This document shows, piece after piece, positions 8,783 to 17,277 of a DNA stretch of 64,000 nucleotides. Below the pieces are notes generated by a model, which saw only the letters and a program-made list of their open reading frames with translations, was not told where the DNA came from and did not search any database. Made by a program: the position numbers and the translations under genes. Within the stretch, counting starts at the first letter, position 1; the number at the start of each line of letters is the position of its first letter. The stretch is from Amycolatopsis tucumanensis (GTDB lineage Bacteria; Actinomycetota; Actinomycetes; Mycobacteriales; Pseudonocardiaceae). Where the stretch lies: NCBI RefSeq assembly GCF_021654135.1, contig NZ_JAKGSD010000001.1, positions 434,001-498,000 of the forward strand. Direction: 5' to 3'.

Positions 8783-9562
8783 GTGCGCAACGTTCCCCTC
8801 GCCGACGTCGACGGCCTCGACCGCGACGTGCTGGCGATCGGCACCGACTACCCGCCGGACCACCTGCTGGAGTTCCACGAGCACCGGCGCGCCCAGTTCC
8901 TGCACGGCGCGACCGGGCTGATGGAGGTGGAAACCGCCGACGGCACCTGGACCGTGCCCGCCGACCGCGCGGTCCTCATCCCGCCGCGGACGCGCCACCA
9001 GGTCCTGATGCGCGGCGTCAGCACCCGCAGCCTCTACCTCGAACCCGCGGCGGTGCCGTGGTTCCCCGTGCGCTGCCGGGTCGTCGCGGTCTCACCGCTG
9101 CTGCGTGAGCTGCTGCGCGCCGCCGTCGACGTCGAACCGGAGTACCCGCGGCACGGGCGCGACGCCGCGGTGATGGAGCTGATCCGGCACGAGATCCAGG
9201 CCCTCACCCCGCTGCCGTTCGACCTGCCGTTGCCCCGCCACCCCCGGCTGCGCACGCTGTGCCTGGAGTTCCAGCGGCGCCCGGACGTGCACGCGCCGCT
9301 GTCCGGGTGGGCTGCCCGCCTGCACCTGTCCGAGCGCACCCTCAACCGGCTCTTCCGCGCCGAGACCGGGCTGACCTACCAGCGCTGGCGCCAGCGCGCC
9401 TGCGCCCTGCACGCGATCCGGCTGCTCGCCGGCGGCGCGACCGTCACGGCGGTGGCCTCGTCGCTCGGGTACGACACGCCGGCCGCGTTCACCGTGATGT
9501 TCCGCCGCGAGACCGGGTCCGCGCCCAGCGCGTTCCTCACACGTGGCGCAGCGCCTGGTTGA
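8783..9562 (+). CDS. AraC family regulator with cupin domain
   Basis: 259 residues from the GTG at 8783. An N-terminal cupin sensor (about 15-90, with FHEHRRAQFLHG and IPPRTRHQV) is followed by a C-terminal AraC DNA-binding domain with two helix-turn-helices (AARLHLSERTLNRLFRAE and VASSLGYDTPAAFTVMFRRE). This layout is usual for repressors or activators of a neighbouring transporter gene. The divergent TSUP exporter is the obvious target. Its last 26 bp overlap the convergent zinc-finger gene. No clear ribosome-binding site precedes the GTG, so translation may be leaderless. Confidence 0.88.
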   Translation: MRNVPLADVDGLDRDVLAIGTDYPPDHLLEFHEHRRAQFLHGATGLMEVETADGTWTVPADRAVLIPPRTRHQVLMRGVSTRSLYLEPAAVPWFPVRCRVVAVSPLLRELLRAAVDVEPEYPRHGRDAAVMELIRHEIQALTPLPFDLPLPRHPRLRTLCLEFQRRPDVHAPLSGWAARLHLSERTLNRLFRAETGLTYQRWRQRACALHAIRLLAGGATVTAVASSLGYDTPAAFTVMFRRETGSAPSAFLTRGAAPG

Positions 9563-9866
9563 GCAGGTTGCCGCTGCGGTCGAGGCAGTCGTCGCAGATC
9601 ACGGCGCCCGTCTGGGCGCACCGCATGCGCGGCAGGCTGCGCGTGAAGCCGAGGAAGGTGCGCCGGTCGCTGCGGTCGCAGAACTCGCACGGCTCTCCCC
9701 CGCGCCGCAGGCGTTCCAGGTCGGTGCCGCCGCGGCTGGTGCGTGGCTGTCCGTCGCGGACGAGGCCGAGCCCGGTTTCCACGCAGCGCGCGCAGATCGG
9801 GCCGGCCGGGCCGGGGACGCGGCGCTCACCGGCCGCGGGCGGGGTGTCGCAGAACCTGCACCGCAT
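9537..9866 (-). CDS. Small double zinc-finger protein, ClpX-type C4 fingers
   Basis: 109 residues, function unknown. Two C4 zinc modules are visible: CRFC at residues 3-6 paired with CARC at 25-28, and CEFC at 60-63 paired with CDDC at 91-94. Each resembles the zinc-binding module at the N terminus of ClpX, including the phrase GAVICDDCLD in the second. There is no AAA domain, signal peptide or membrane segment. Such modules often bind protein partners, so an adaptor role is possible but inferred. The gene is convergent with the AraC gene (26-bp overlap) and 38 bp downstream of the lipoyl-carrier gene on the same strand, so the two may be co-transcribed. Confidence 0.65.
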   Translation of the reverse strand: MRCRFCDTPPAAGERRVPGPAGPICARCVETGLGLVRDGQPRTSRGGTDLERLRRGGEPCEFCDRSDRRTFLGFTRSLPRMRCAQTGAVICDDCLDRSGNLLNQALRHV

Positions 9867-9904
9867 CGTCCGGTCTTCCCGGTCGGGTGGCACCGGAAAC
9901 CCGC

Positions 9905-10138
9905 TCACTCGATGCGGGCGATCAGCACGCCCTGCACGAGCGCGTCGCCCTCCTTGGCCAGCAGCCGCACGACCCCGGCGGCGGGCGCGGAGATCTCGAC
10001 GTCGACCTTGTCCACGGCGACCTCGGCGAGCAGGTCGCCCTCGGCGACGCGCTCGCCGTCCTGCACGAACCAGGTCGCCACCACACCCTCGGCGTCCGGG
10101 TCCTTCTCCGACAGCAGCGGGAACAGCACTTCGGTCAC
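9905..10138 (-). CDS. Single lipoyl/biotinyl domain protein
   Basis: 77 residues from the GTG at 10138, with GGAGG about 10 bases upstream. The whole protein is one biotinyl/lipoyl attachment fold like the N-terminal domain of 2-oxoacid dehydrogenase E2 subunits. The attachment lysine would be Lys44 in AVDKVDVEI; the following APAAGVV is the usual glycine/alanine turn. No E1, E2 catalytic or carboxylase gene is nearby, so its partner enzyme is unknown. It may act as a free-standing carrier. Divergent from the DoxX-like gene across about 140 bp. Confidence 0.75.
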   Translation of the reverse strand: MTEVLFPLLSEKDPDAEGVVATWFVQDGERVAEGDLLAEVAVDKVDVEISAPAAGVVRLLAKEGDALVQGVLIARIE

Positions 10139-10278
10139 GTCGCGACCACCTCCGGTGTGGGCAGCACCGGCCGTTCGCACCTCCGCGCTGCCCGGAAACG
10201 TCCAGGATGTGACGGCCCGCCCGGTTCTGGCAAGCGCGTACGTTGGGCTTGAACAGCAATCACCAACGGAGGTGAGCG

Positions 10279-10737
10279 ATGCGCACGAGACGTCGGGCAC
10301 GCTGGGTTCGGATCGAGGCGTGGCACATCCCGGTCCGGCTGGTGACCGGGGCCTTCGTCCTGAACTCGGGCGTGGCCAAGCAGAAGGCCGACGAGACGAC
10401 GACCGCGCAGCTGCACGGCTTCGCCGCGGGGACGTACCCGCCGGTGAAGCGGATGCCGCCGCGGAAGTTCGTCCAGGCGCTGTCGGCCGGTGAGATCGCG
10501 CTGGGCGCGATGCTGCTGATCCCCGCGGTGCCACCGCTGGTGGCCGGGGCCGGTCTCACCGCGTTCTCGGCCGGGCTGCTCGGCCTGTACGCGCGCACGC
10601 CGGGCCTGCGGCAGGAGAGGTCGATCCAGCCCACCGAGCAGGGCGTCGCGATCGCCAAGGACGTGTGGATGCTCGGCATCGGCGCGTCGCTGGTGCTCGA
10701 CCACTTCCTGGGGTCACACCGCCGCGAGCGCGCGTAG
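10279..10737 (+). CDS. DoxX-like membrane protein
   Basis: 152 residues with about three to four hydrophobic segments (roughly 17-33, 68-84, 84-103 and 130-145). The N-terminal basic stretch and overall pattern resemble small DoxX-type membrane proteins of actinomycetes; function is unknown. GGAGGTGA stands 5-6 bases before the ATG. Its 3' end overlaps by 24 bp the convergent glycosyltransferase gene. Confidence 0.65.
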   Translation: MRTRRRARWVRIEAWHIPVRLVTGAFVLNSGVAKQKADETTTAQLHGFAAGTYPPVKRMPPRKFVQALSAGEIALGAMLLIPAVPPLVAGAGLTAFSAGLLGLYARTPGLRQERSIQPTEQGVAIAKDVWMLGIGASLVLDHFLGSHRRERA

Positions 10738-11808
10738 CGCGGCGCCGAGGTCGCCGGCGGACTCCAGGTGCCGGGCCGCGGACTCGGCCATCGACTTCCG
10801 CAGTTCCGGGGTGCCGAGCATCCGCCGGACCGCCACCGCGAGTTCGCCGTCGGCCTCGCACACGACCGCCAGCCCGGCCTCGGCCATGAGACGGGCGTTG
10901 GCGCGGCCGTGCGCGGCGATCGGGCGGTGCATCAGCACGGGACGGCCGCAGGCCAGCGCTTCCAGCCCGGTGGCGCCGCCGGCGTTGGTGACCACCACGT
11001 CCGCGGCCACGATCCAGGCGGCCATGTCGTCGGTCCAGCCGAGCACGCGCAGCCGCGGGTCGGTGAGCCGGCGCAGTGATCGCGCCAGGCGCTCGTTGCG
11101 GCCGCACACCACGACGGGCACCACCGACGGGTCGGCCGCCAGCAGTTCGCGGGTGGCCGACCCGACCTGGCCGAAGCCGAGCGAACCGCAGGACACCAGC
11201 GCCACGAACGCGTCCGGCGGCAACCCCAGCCGCCAGCGCGCGGCGGCGCGGTCGCCGGGCCGGAACTCGCCGCGCACCGGCGGGGCGGACACCGCGACGG
11301 GCGCGTCCGGCACACACCGCACGGCGGGCGGGATCGCCACCGGGTGCATGACGAGGTTGCGGTCGATGCGCCCGTACACCCAGAACGGGTGCGGCGCGAA
11401 GTCGGAGATCCACGCCCCCACCGGGGCGCGCAGCCTGCCGCGGCGGCGCAGCCACTCCAGCCCCGCGGTGCCCAGCGGGTAGGTGGACAGCACCAGGTCC
11501 GGTTCCCCGACGACCCGCGCCAGGCGGCGGCCGCACCAGGCGCCGGTGAAGCGCTTGCAGGCGGCGGCGAACCAGCGGGAGCGCCACAGCGCCGCGTAGA
11601 AGAACTCGTACAGCCACGGCGTGCGGCGCACGTTGGTCACGTAGATCTGCCGGAACAGCGGCCCCACCCAGGCGCCCATCACGTCGAGCGCGTCGAGCCA
11701 GCGGACCTCCGCGCCGGGCCACACCCGGTGCACGGCCTCGGCGAGTGCGCGGCCGGTCGCGTTGTGCCCTTCGCCCATCGTCGCGGACACCACGAGCACC
11801 TGTTTCAC
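10714..11808 (-). CDS. GT28-like glycosyltransferase, MGDG synthase/UgtP type
   Basis: 364 residues from the GTG at 11808. It resembles processive diacylglycerol glycosyltransferases that add hexose from a UDP-sugar to diacylglycerol at the membrane. The N terminus VVSATMGEGHN is the MGDG-synthase-type start, followed by the lipid-binding half and a C-terminal Rossmann half with GWTDDMAAWI and the nucleotide-sugar motif TNAGGATGLEALACGRPV near 285-305. GGGAGG precedes the GTG. Its start overlaps the stop of the upstream DMT transporter gene in GTGA, so the two are translationally coupled, suggesting a shared glycolipid or envelope role. The true acceptor is not known. Confidence 0.8.
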   Translation of the reverse strand: MKQVLVVSATMGEGHNATGRALAEAVHRVWPGAEVRWLDALDVMGAWVGPLFRQIYVTNVRRTPWLYEFFYAALWRSRWFAAACKRFTGAWCGRRLARVVGEPDLVLSTYPLGTAGLEWLRRRGRLRAPVGAWISDFAPHPFWVYGRIDRNLVMHPVAIPPAVRCVPDAPVAVSAPPVRGEFRPGDRAAARWRLGLPPDAFVALVSCGSLGFGQVGSATRELLAADPSVVPVVVCGRNERLARSLRRLTDPRLRVLGWTDDMAAWIVAADVVVTNAGGATGLEALACGRPVLMHRPIAAHGRANARLMAEAGLAVVCEADGELAVAVRRMLGTPELRKSMAESAARHLESAGDLGAALRALAAV

Positions 11809-12692
11809 CGGACCTCCCGTGGAGTCAGGCGCGCCGCCCTGGCGGACAGCACGACGATGCCGGCGATCACGACGAGACCGGCCAGGCCGGCACCGGCGAG
11901 CGCGGCCGGGTCGGCGGTCACGGTTTCGCCGAGCCACCACACGCCGATGGCGACGCCGACGAGCGGGTCCAGCGCGGTGATCACGGCCAGCGCCGGGGTG
12001 AGGAACTCGCCGCGCTGGAAGGTGTTCTGGCTGAGCAGGAACCCCAGCGGCCCGGTCACGCACACCACGTACAGCACCGGGTGGGTGAACGGCGCGGCGA
12101 GGCTGTCCCGCGCCTGCCCGGCGACGACCTTCATCAGCCCGGCGGTGACGCCGTAGAGCACGCCGGTGGCGACAGCGAGCCCGAGAACCCGCAGCGCGCC
12201 CGGCGCCAGCACCGACACCGCAAGCCCCAGCACCGTCAGCGCCGCCAGCGTCAGCGCCAGCACCACCGGCGCCGGGCCACGGACGAACGTCGTGCCCTCC
12301 TCGCCGGGACGCGCCAGCAGCATCACCGCGGCCAGCCCCGCCACGCACATCAGCGAGCCCGCGCCGAGCACGGCGTCGGGGCGGCGGTGGGCCAGCCGGT
12401 CGGCGAAGAACCCGGCGAAGATCAGCGACGTCACCAGCAGGGGTTGCACCACCAGCAGCGGCGCGAAGGCCAGCGCGACCAGTTGCAGCACCAGCCCGGC
12501 GACCGTCGCGGCCATCCCGGCCAGCCACAGCGGACGGCGCGCGAGACGGGACAACAGCGCCGGGTCGAGGGTGCGGGTGGTCTCGACCTGTTTGGTGGCG
12601 CGCGCCTGCGCCGCACTGGCCAGGCCCATCAGGGCGGCCCCGGCGACCGCGGCGGGCACGGCCACCGCCCAAGCGCTCGGTCCCGTCGGCAC
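11805..12692 (-). CDS. DMT superfamily transporter (EamA/NIPA-like)
   Basis: 295 residues, about nine to ten membrane helices, no soluble domain. The pattern of glycine/alanine-rich helices and the motif WWLGETVTADPAALAG near the C-terminal half are typical of the drug/metabolite transporter superfamily, and the whole resembles the NIPA-like branch. The GTG at 12692 has GAGGGGG 4-7 bases upstream; the ATG at 12740 is an alternative. It is coupled to the glycosyltransferase gene. The substrate is unknown; lipid or lipid-precursor export would fit the neighbour but is inference. Confidence 0.78.
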   Translation of the reverse strand: MPTGPSAWAVAVPAAVAGAALMGLASAAQARATKQVETTRTLDPALLSRLARRPLWLAGMAATVAGLVLQLVALAFAPLLVVQPLLVTSLIFAGFFADRLAHRRPDAVLGAGSLMCVAGLAAVMLLARPGEEGTTFVRGPAPVVLALTLAALTVLGLAVSVLAPGALRVLGLAVATGVLYGVTAGLMKVVAGQARDSLAAPFTHPVLYVVCVTGPLGFLLSQNTFQRGEFLTPALAVITALDPLVGVAIGVWWLGETVTADPAALAGAGLAGLVVIAGIVVLSARAARLTPREVR

Positions 12693-12791
12693 CTCGCCCC
12701 CTCGGTGTTCGCCTCCGACGGTAGCGGCGGGAACGATCACCGGGGGCCGGGTTCACAAGGGCTTCGGCAGGTCTTCTCTAAACTGCCACCG

Positions 12792-13868
12792 GTGCGACGG
12801 TTTCGGTGGTGGATCGGCGGGGGCGTTCTGCTCTTCGTCCTGGTGCTGGTGGGGATCTTCGTGTTCACGGGGCCGAGCACGCCACCCGGGCCGATCGACC
12901 GCCCGGGCCCGCCCGGCACCGGTCCGCTGACGATCGTGTCCATGGGCGACAGCACGCTCTCCGGTGAGGGCGCGGGCAACTACACCGCCGACACCAACGG
13001 CGCCAACGGGGACTGGTGCCACCGCTCCCCCAACGCGACGGTGGAGAAGACCGACGTGCCCGGGATCGTGAAGAAGGTCAACCTGGCCTGCTCCGGCGCG
13101 CCGGCCGCGCAGGTCGGGCTGGGCGACACCAGGCAGTGGACCGAGCCGTCCCAGGCCGGGCAGCTGGCGGAGCTGGTGAAGACCCACCGGGTCGCGGCGG
13201 TCGTGGTCGCGGTGGGCGCCAACGACGACCCGCGCTTCTCGCAGCTGATCTCGCAGTGCTTCCAGGCGTGGTTCATCTCCGGCAACGCGCCCTGCCGCAC
13301 CGCGATCGCGCCGACCTGGCAGCAGCGGATCGACGCGATGGTGCCGAAAGTGGTGAACGCGCTCGGCGACATCAAGACGGTGCTCGCCCGCGCCGGGTAC
13401 CAGCCGGAGGACTACCAGCTGGTGCTCCAGTCCTACGCGGCGCCGATCGGGCCGGGGATCCCGGCGAACCTGCAGAACCTCAACGGGTGCCCGTTCCGCA
13501 CCGAGGACCTGCAGTGGGTGGTCAACGAGGGCGTGCCGGTGCTGTCCCGCGGACTCGCCTCGGCGGCGGCGCAGGCCGGGGCGCGGTTCCTGGACCTGTC
13601 CCGCGCCGGGCTGGGGCACGAGGCGTGCAGCGGCGGGGCCGACCCGTCGACGGAGTGGTTCAGCCGGCTGACGCTGCAGCTCAACGACCTCGCCGACGCC
13701 GACCGCGCGAGCCATGCCATCCAGGAATCGTTCCACCCCAACGCCAACGGGCACGCCCAGTTCGGCCGGTGCCTGACCGAGTTCCTGGCGACGTCCGGCC
13801 CGGCGGCCGCATGCCTGAAAGGCCAGGACGGCAACCTCCACCCGGCGGCCACGGTCACCGCCGGGTAG
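12792..13868 (+). CDS. Secreted or membrane-anchored SGNH/GDSL hydrolase
   Basis: 358 residues from the GTG at 12792. Residues 1-30 are a basic stretch plus one hydrophobic helix (signal anchor or signal peptide), then a Pro/Gly-rich linker to about 45. The esterase core has block I MGDSTLSGEG (nucleophile Ser54), block III VGANDDPRF (Gly and Asn) and block V ESFHPNANGH (His315). Four or more cysteines in the outer part suggest disulfides, fitting an exported enzyme. Likely a lipase or esterase acting outside the membrane. It is divergent from the DMT transporter gene across 99 bp. Confidence 0.85.
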   Translation: MRRFRWWIGGGVLLFVLVLVGIFVFTGPSTPPGPIDRPGPPGTGPLTIVSMGDSTLSGEGAGNYTADTNGANGDWCHRSPNATVEKTDVPGIVKKVNLACSGAPAAQVGLGDTRQWTEPSQAGQLAELVKTHRVAAVVVAVGANDDPRFSQLISQCFQAWFISGNAPCRTAIAPTWQQRIDAMVPKVVNALGDIKTVLARAGYQPEDYQLVLQSYAAPIGPGIPANLQNLNGCPFRTEDLQWVVNEGVPVLSRGLASAAAQAGARFLDLSRAGLGHEACSGGADPSTEWFSRLTLQLNDLADADRASHAIQESFHPNANGHAQFGRCLTEFLATSGPAAACLKGQDGNLHPAATVTAG

Positions 13869-14148
13869 TGCTTTTGATCCAAAGATCAAGTGATGGTCTT
13901 CGCCGGACGGGCAGGCTCCAGGATGACCAAGAAGTGCCTCGTCGTGCATGGACGAGGGGGCGCCGGGTGGTCATCCCGCCGCGTTCCAGTTCGCGCGTAT
14001 CACGCTGAACCAGACCCACAAGATTGCATCGGCGGCCTGGGGCGCGGGCCTGGCTCAAGATGATCGTTGCGGCGTCACGCCACGGATGACAGCCCATCTC
14101 GGCTGTGTTCCGGGCACGGCGCTGCGCGCCCGCTCGACGATCCAGGCC
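13869..14148. other. Intergenic region with a short inverted repeat
   Basis: 280 bp between two convergent genes. A short palindrome TTGATC-CAAA-GATCAA is at 13874-13889, too weak to be called a terminator with confidence. No credible gene is seen; the local base composition is less GC-skewed in the third position than in the flanks, so old decayed sequence is possible. Confidence 0.4.
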
Positions 14149-14448
14149 CTACAAGTCCAGCGCCGCGCGCAGGGCGATGTCCACCTGCTCCTGCGTCTGC
14201 TGGTCGATCTCGGCGATCCGTTCCACCAGCCACCCGCGGTAGAGGCGAGTCAGGAACAGCGTGGAGATCCAGAACCGGCTGTCCAGCGCGACGCCGAGGA
14301 TGTCCTGCGGGTCCTCCTCCAGCAGTTCGGTGCCGATGAGCCAGGGGCGTTCCGACTCGTTGACGCCGTCGGAGGACAGCAGCAGCACCGTGCGTTCCCG
14401 GGACGGCTGGGTGGGCGGCTTGTACGCCCAGATCTCGCCTTTACGCAC
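14149..14448 (-). CDS. MazF/PemK-like toxin
   Basis: 99 residues from the GTG at 14448. The start RKGEIWAY, then RTVLLLSSDGVNE and a basic/hydrophobic second half follow the MazF/PemK pattern (small beta-barrel endoribonuclease that cuts mRNA). The arginine and serine/threonine that usually form the active site are plausibly Arg18 and the Ser in LLSSD. It overlaps by 8 bp the upstream RHH antitoxin gene, the normal antitoxin-first order. The similarity is in the overall pattern and I cannot confirm catalytic residues, so an inactive or divergent toxin is possible. Confidence 0.7.
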   Translation of the reverse strand: MRKGEIWAYKPPTQPSRERTVLLLSSDGVNESERPWLIGTELLEEDPQDILGVALDSRFWISTLFLTRLYRGWLVERIAEIDQQTQEQVDIALRAALDL

Positions 14449-14665
14449 CCAGGCCCTTTTCCGCCGCGGCCAGTTCCGCCTCGTCGGCCGCGGCCAGCGC
14501 CTCCGCGTCGTGCCGGGCCGGGGCGCGGTAGCCGGTGCGGACGGCCTCGCGCCGGGCGGCGCGCGACAGCCACGCCGACAACGAGATCCCGTGCGCCTTC
14601 GCGGCGCGCTCGGCGTACTCGATCGCCGCCGTGTCGAGCGAGAGCGTGACCTTACGAGTTGCCAT
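14441..14665 (-). CDS. Ribbon-helix-helix antitoxin
   Basis: 74 residues. The N-terminal half (RKVTLSLDTAAIEYAERAA...GISLSAWLSRAARRE) is a ribbon-helix-helix DNA-binding domain with the DNA strand TRKVTLSL. The acidic Ala/Glu-rich tail (about 50-74) is the likely toxin-neutralising part. It is the first gene of the pair and should repress its own promoter. Only 7 bases separate a good -10 box from its ATG, so the mRNA is probably leaderless. Confidence 0.8.
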   Translation of the reverse strand: MATRKVTLSLDTAAIEYAERAAKAHGISLSAWLSRAARREAVRTGYRAPARHDAEALAAADEAELAAAEKGLGA

Positions 14666-14672
14666 ACCTTTT

Positions 14673-14700
14673 ATCGTACTCTTCGCCCGGCGTTTGTCAC
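14673..14700 (-). promoter_or_regulatory. Promoter of the toxin-antitoxin pair, probably leaderless
   Basis: On the minus strand GTGACA (14700-14695) and TACGAT (14678-14673) are separated by 16 bases, a near-consensus housekeeping promoter. The -10 box ends 7 bases before the antitoxin ATG, placing the start of transcription at or next to the A of the ATG. The -35 box overlaps the stop codon of the upstream lrp-like gene. Confidence 0.65.
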
Positions 14701-15149
14701 ACCGTCGGCGGGCGGCCCTCGAACGGCGTGGAAAGCACCACGGTCGTCCGCGTCGACACCTTCGCCGCCTCCCGGATCCGCCGCAGCAGGTCCTCCAGGT
14801 CCCGCGGCGACGCCACGCGCACCAGCAGGATGTAGGACTCGTCGCCGGCGACCGAGTAACACGACTCGATCTCCCGGATGTGCTCGATCCGCTGCGGGTA
14901 GTCGTCCGGCGCGGCCGGATCGTTGGGGGTCAGCGAGATCAGCGCGGTCAGCGGCAGCCCGATCTGCTCGCTGTCCAGCCGCGCCACGTACCCCTGGATC
15001 ACGCCGCGCTGCTCCAGCCGCCGCACGCGCTGGTGCACCGCCGACACCGACAGCCCCACCCGCTCGGCCAGGTCGGTGAAGGAGCAGCGGCCGTCGCCGG
15101 CCAGCTCCCGCGCGATCGCCTGGTCCAGCGGCTCCAGCGGCCCGCTCAC
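14697..15149 (-). CDS. Lrp/AsnC family regulator
   Basis: 150 residues from the GTG at 15149. An N-terminal winged helix-turn-helix (about 8-60, LDQAIARELAGDGRCSFTDL, LSVSAVHQRVRRLEQRGVI) is followed by the RAM ligand-binding domain (about 65-145). Such proteins form octamers and respond to amino acids. Its start overlaps the pepE stop in GTGA, so it is translationally coupled to a peptidase; sensing of amino acids released by peptidase action is an attractive inference. Length is normal for the family. Confidence 0.9.
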   Translation of the reverse strand: MSGPLEPLDQAIARELAGDGRCSFTDLAERVGLSVSAVHQRVRRLEQRGVIQGYVARLDSEQIGLPLTALISLTPNDPAAPDDYPQRIEHIREIESCYSVAGDESYILLVRVASPRDLEDLLRRIREAAKVSTRTTVVLSTPFEGRPPTV

Positions 15150-16288
15150 GAGTCGAGCACGACGAGCTCGTGCGGGCGCTGGTTGAGTGCTTCGACCCCG
15201 TCGGCGGTGACCACGACGATGTCCTCGATGCGGGCGCCCCACCGGCCGGGCTGGTAGATGCCCGGCTCGACGCTGAACGCCATCCCCGGCTCCAGGGCCA
15301 GGTCGTTGCCCGCCACGATGTAGGGCTCCTCGTGCACGTCGAGCCCGATGCCGTGCCCGGTGCGGTGGATGAAGAACTCCCCGTACCCGGCGTCGGCGAT
15401 GATCTCGCGCGCCGCGGCGTCGACGGACTGGGCGGAGACGCCCGGCCGCACCGCTTCGACCGCCGCCTGCTGCGCGCGCTGCAGCACCGCGTAGGTCTCG
15501 GCCACGTCGGCGTCGCGCGGCTCGCCCACGGCGTAGGTGCGGGTGGAGTCGGAGTTGTAGCCCTCGGGGATCGGGCCGCCGATGTCGACCACCACCACGT
15601 CGCCGCGCTCGATGACGCGGCCGGACACGTCGTGGTGCGGGCTGGCGCCGTTGGGGCCGGAGCCGACGATCACGAAGTCGGCGTGCAGGTGGCCCTCCTC
15701 GACGATCGCGGCGGCGATGTCGGCGCCCACCTCGGCCTCGGTGCGGCCGGGCCGCAGCCACTCGGCGATGCGGGCGTGCACCCGGTCGATCGCGGCGCCG
15801 GCGCGGCGCAGCGCGTCGATCTCGGCGGCGTCCTTGCGCATCCGCAGCTCGCGGATCACCGGGCCGGCCAGCGTCTGCTCGGCGGAGCCGAGCGCGGCGC
15901 GGAACGCGAGCACGTGCAGCGCGATCAGCCCGTCGCTGACCGCGACGCGGCCGGGCTTGCCGAGCCGGTCGGCGACCATGCCGTAGGGGTCCTCGCCGTC
16001 GACCCAGGTGACCACCTCGACACCCAGATCACCGGTGGGCACCGCCGCGTAGCCGGGGGCCTCCAGCTTCGGCACGACCAGCGCCGGGGTGCCCTCGGCC
16101 GGCACCACGAGGGTCGTCAGCCGCTCGAAGGAGCCACCGGCCTCGCCGAGCAGGTACCGCAGGTCCGAGCCCGGCGCGATGAGCAGGGCGTCGGCGCCGG
16201 CGTCGGCGGTGGCCGCGCTGGCCCGCTCCAGGCGGGCGCGCAGGGTTTCCGGGGCGGGTGCTGGGATCGCGGTTGAGCGGGACGACAT
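15146..16288 (-). CDS. pepE: M24 aminopeptidase, Xaa-Pro dipeptidase type
   Basis: Cytoplasmic metallopeptidase of the M24B family, probably cutting Xaa-Pro peptides. 380 residues from the ATG at 16288. A creatinase-like N-terminal domain (about 10-140) precedes the pita-bread catalytic domain with all five metal ligands: the aspartates in VVVDIGG and SDSTRTY, His in HRTGHGIGLDVHE, and Glu in FSVEPGIYQPG and ARIEDIVVV. It corresponds in position to pepE of M. tuberculosis. It is divergent from the 5'-3' exonuclease gene across 53 bp and coupled downstream to an Lrp-type regulator. Confidence 0.92.
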   Translation of the reverse strand: MSSRSTAIPAPAPETLRARLERASAATADAGADALLIAPGSDLRYLLGEAGGSFERLTTLVVPAEGTPALVVPKLEAPGYAAVPTGDLGVEVVTWVDGEDPYGMVADRLGKPGRVAVSDGLIALHVLAFRAALGSAEQTLAGPVIRELRMRKDAAEIDALRRAGAAIDRVHARIAEWLRPGRTEAEVGADIAAAIVEEGHLHADFVIVGSGPNGASPHHDVSGRVIERGDVVVVDIGGPIPEGYNSDSTRTYAVGEPRDADVAETYAVLQRAQQAAVEAVRPGVSAQSVDAAAREIIADAGYGEFFIHRTGHGIGLDVHEEPYIVAGNDLALEPGMAFSVEPGIYQPGRWGARIEDIVVVTADGVEALNQRPHELVVLDS

Positions 16289-16341
16289 GCCACGCAGCGT
16301 ATCTGGCCCCGGCCGGGACCGCGTCTGGCAGGCTGTGGTCC

Positions 16342-17277
16342 GTGACACTTGCCCTGCTGGATTCCGCGAGCCTGTACTTCCGCTCGTTCCACGCGCTGCC
16401 CGAGTCGATGACCGCGCCGGACGGGACGCCGGTCAACGCGGTGCGCGGGTTCACCGACACGCTGGCCCGGATCGTCACCGACCGGCGCCCGACGCGGCTC
16501 GTCGCGTGCCTGGACGCGGACTGGCGCCCGAAGTTCCGCACCGATCTGCTGCCCAGCTACAAGGCGCACCGGGTGGCCGACGCCGACGCGAACGCCGAGG
16601 AGGTGCCGGACACGCTCACCCCGCAGGTGCCGATCATCCTGGAGGTGCTGCAGGCGTTCGGGTTCGCCACCGCCGAGGCCGACGGGTACGAGGCCGACGA
16701 CGTGATCGGCGCCCTGACCGCGCGGGAGAAGACCGACCCGGTGGAGGTGATCACCGGCGACCGGGACCTGTTCCAGCTGGTGCGCACCGAGCCGACCCCG
16801 GCGTCGGTGGTCTACGTGGGCAAGGGCTGGGCCAAGGCCGAGGTGCTCGGCCCGCCCGAGATCGCCGAGCGCTACGGCGTGCCGGTGGACGGCGCCGGGC
16901 AGGCGTACGCGGACATGGCCGTGCTGCGCGGCGACCCGTCCGACGGGCTGCCGGGGGTGGCCGGAATCGGCGAGAAGACCGCGGCGAAGCTGATCACCCA
17001 GTTCGGCTCGCTCGACGGGCTGATCGCCGCGGCCGCCGCGGGCAGCGCGGACGTGCCGCCGAAGACGCGGCAGCGGCTCGCCGAGGCCGAGGAGTACCTG
17101 CGGGCGGCGCCCACGGTGGTCCAGGTCGCCGCCGACGCGCCGGTGTCGCTGTCCGGCTCCGACGCGGTGCCCGCCTCGCCCGCGGACCCGGACCGGGTGC
17201 TGGAGCTGGCTGAGCGGTGGAACCTGGGCAGCTCGGCGACCCGCCTGGTCAAGGCCCTCACCGCGAACGCCCGCTGA
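16342..17277 (+). CDS. 5'-3' exonuclease (PolA N-terminal domain homologue)
   Basis: 311 residues from the GTG at 16342. A free-standing flap/5'-3' nuclease equal to the N-terminal domain of DNA polymerase I, acting on flaps and RNA primers in repair and replication. Acidic metal-site residues are visible in LLDSAS (near 7), CLDADWRPKFR, YEADDVIG and TGDRDLFQLV; the helix-hairpin-helix DLP-type motif is in LPGVAGIGEKTAAKLI near 205-220. Many actinomycetes carry such a gene besides full polA, and the M. tuberculosis gene Rv2090 holds the same place next to pepE. A hairpin terminator covers its stop codon. Confidence 0.92.
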   Translation: MTLALLDSASLYFRSFHALPESMTAPDGTPVNAVRGFTDTLARIVTDRRPTRLVACLDADWRPKFRTDLLPSYKAHRVADADANAEEVPDTLTPQVPIILEVLQAFGFATAEADGYEADDVIGALTAREKTDPVEVITGDRDLFQLVRTEPTPASVVYVGKGWAKAEVLGPPEIAERYGVPVDGAGQAYADMAVLRGDPSDGLPGVAGIGEKTAAKLITQFGSLDGLIAAAAAGSADVPPKTRQRLAEAEEYLRAAPTVVQVAADAPVSLSGSDAVPASPADPDRVLELAERWNLGSSATRLVKALTANAR

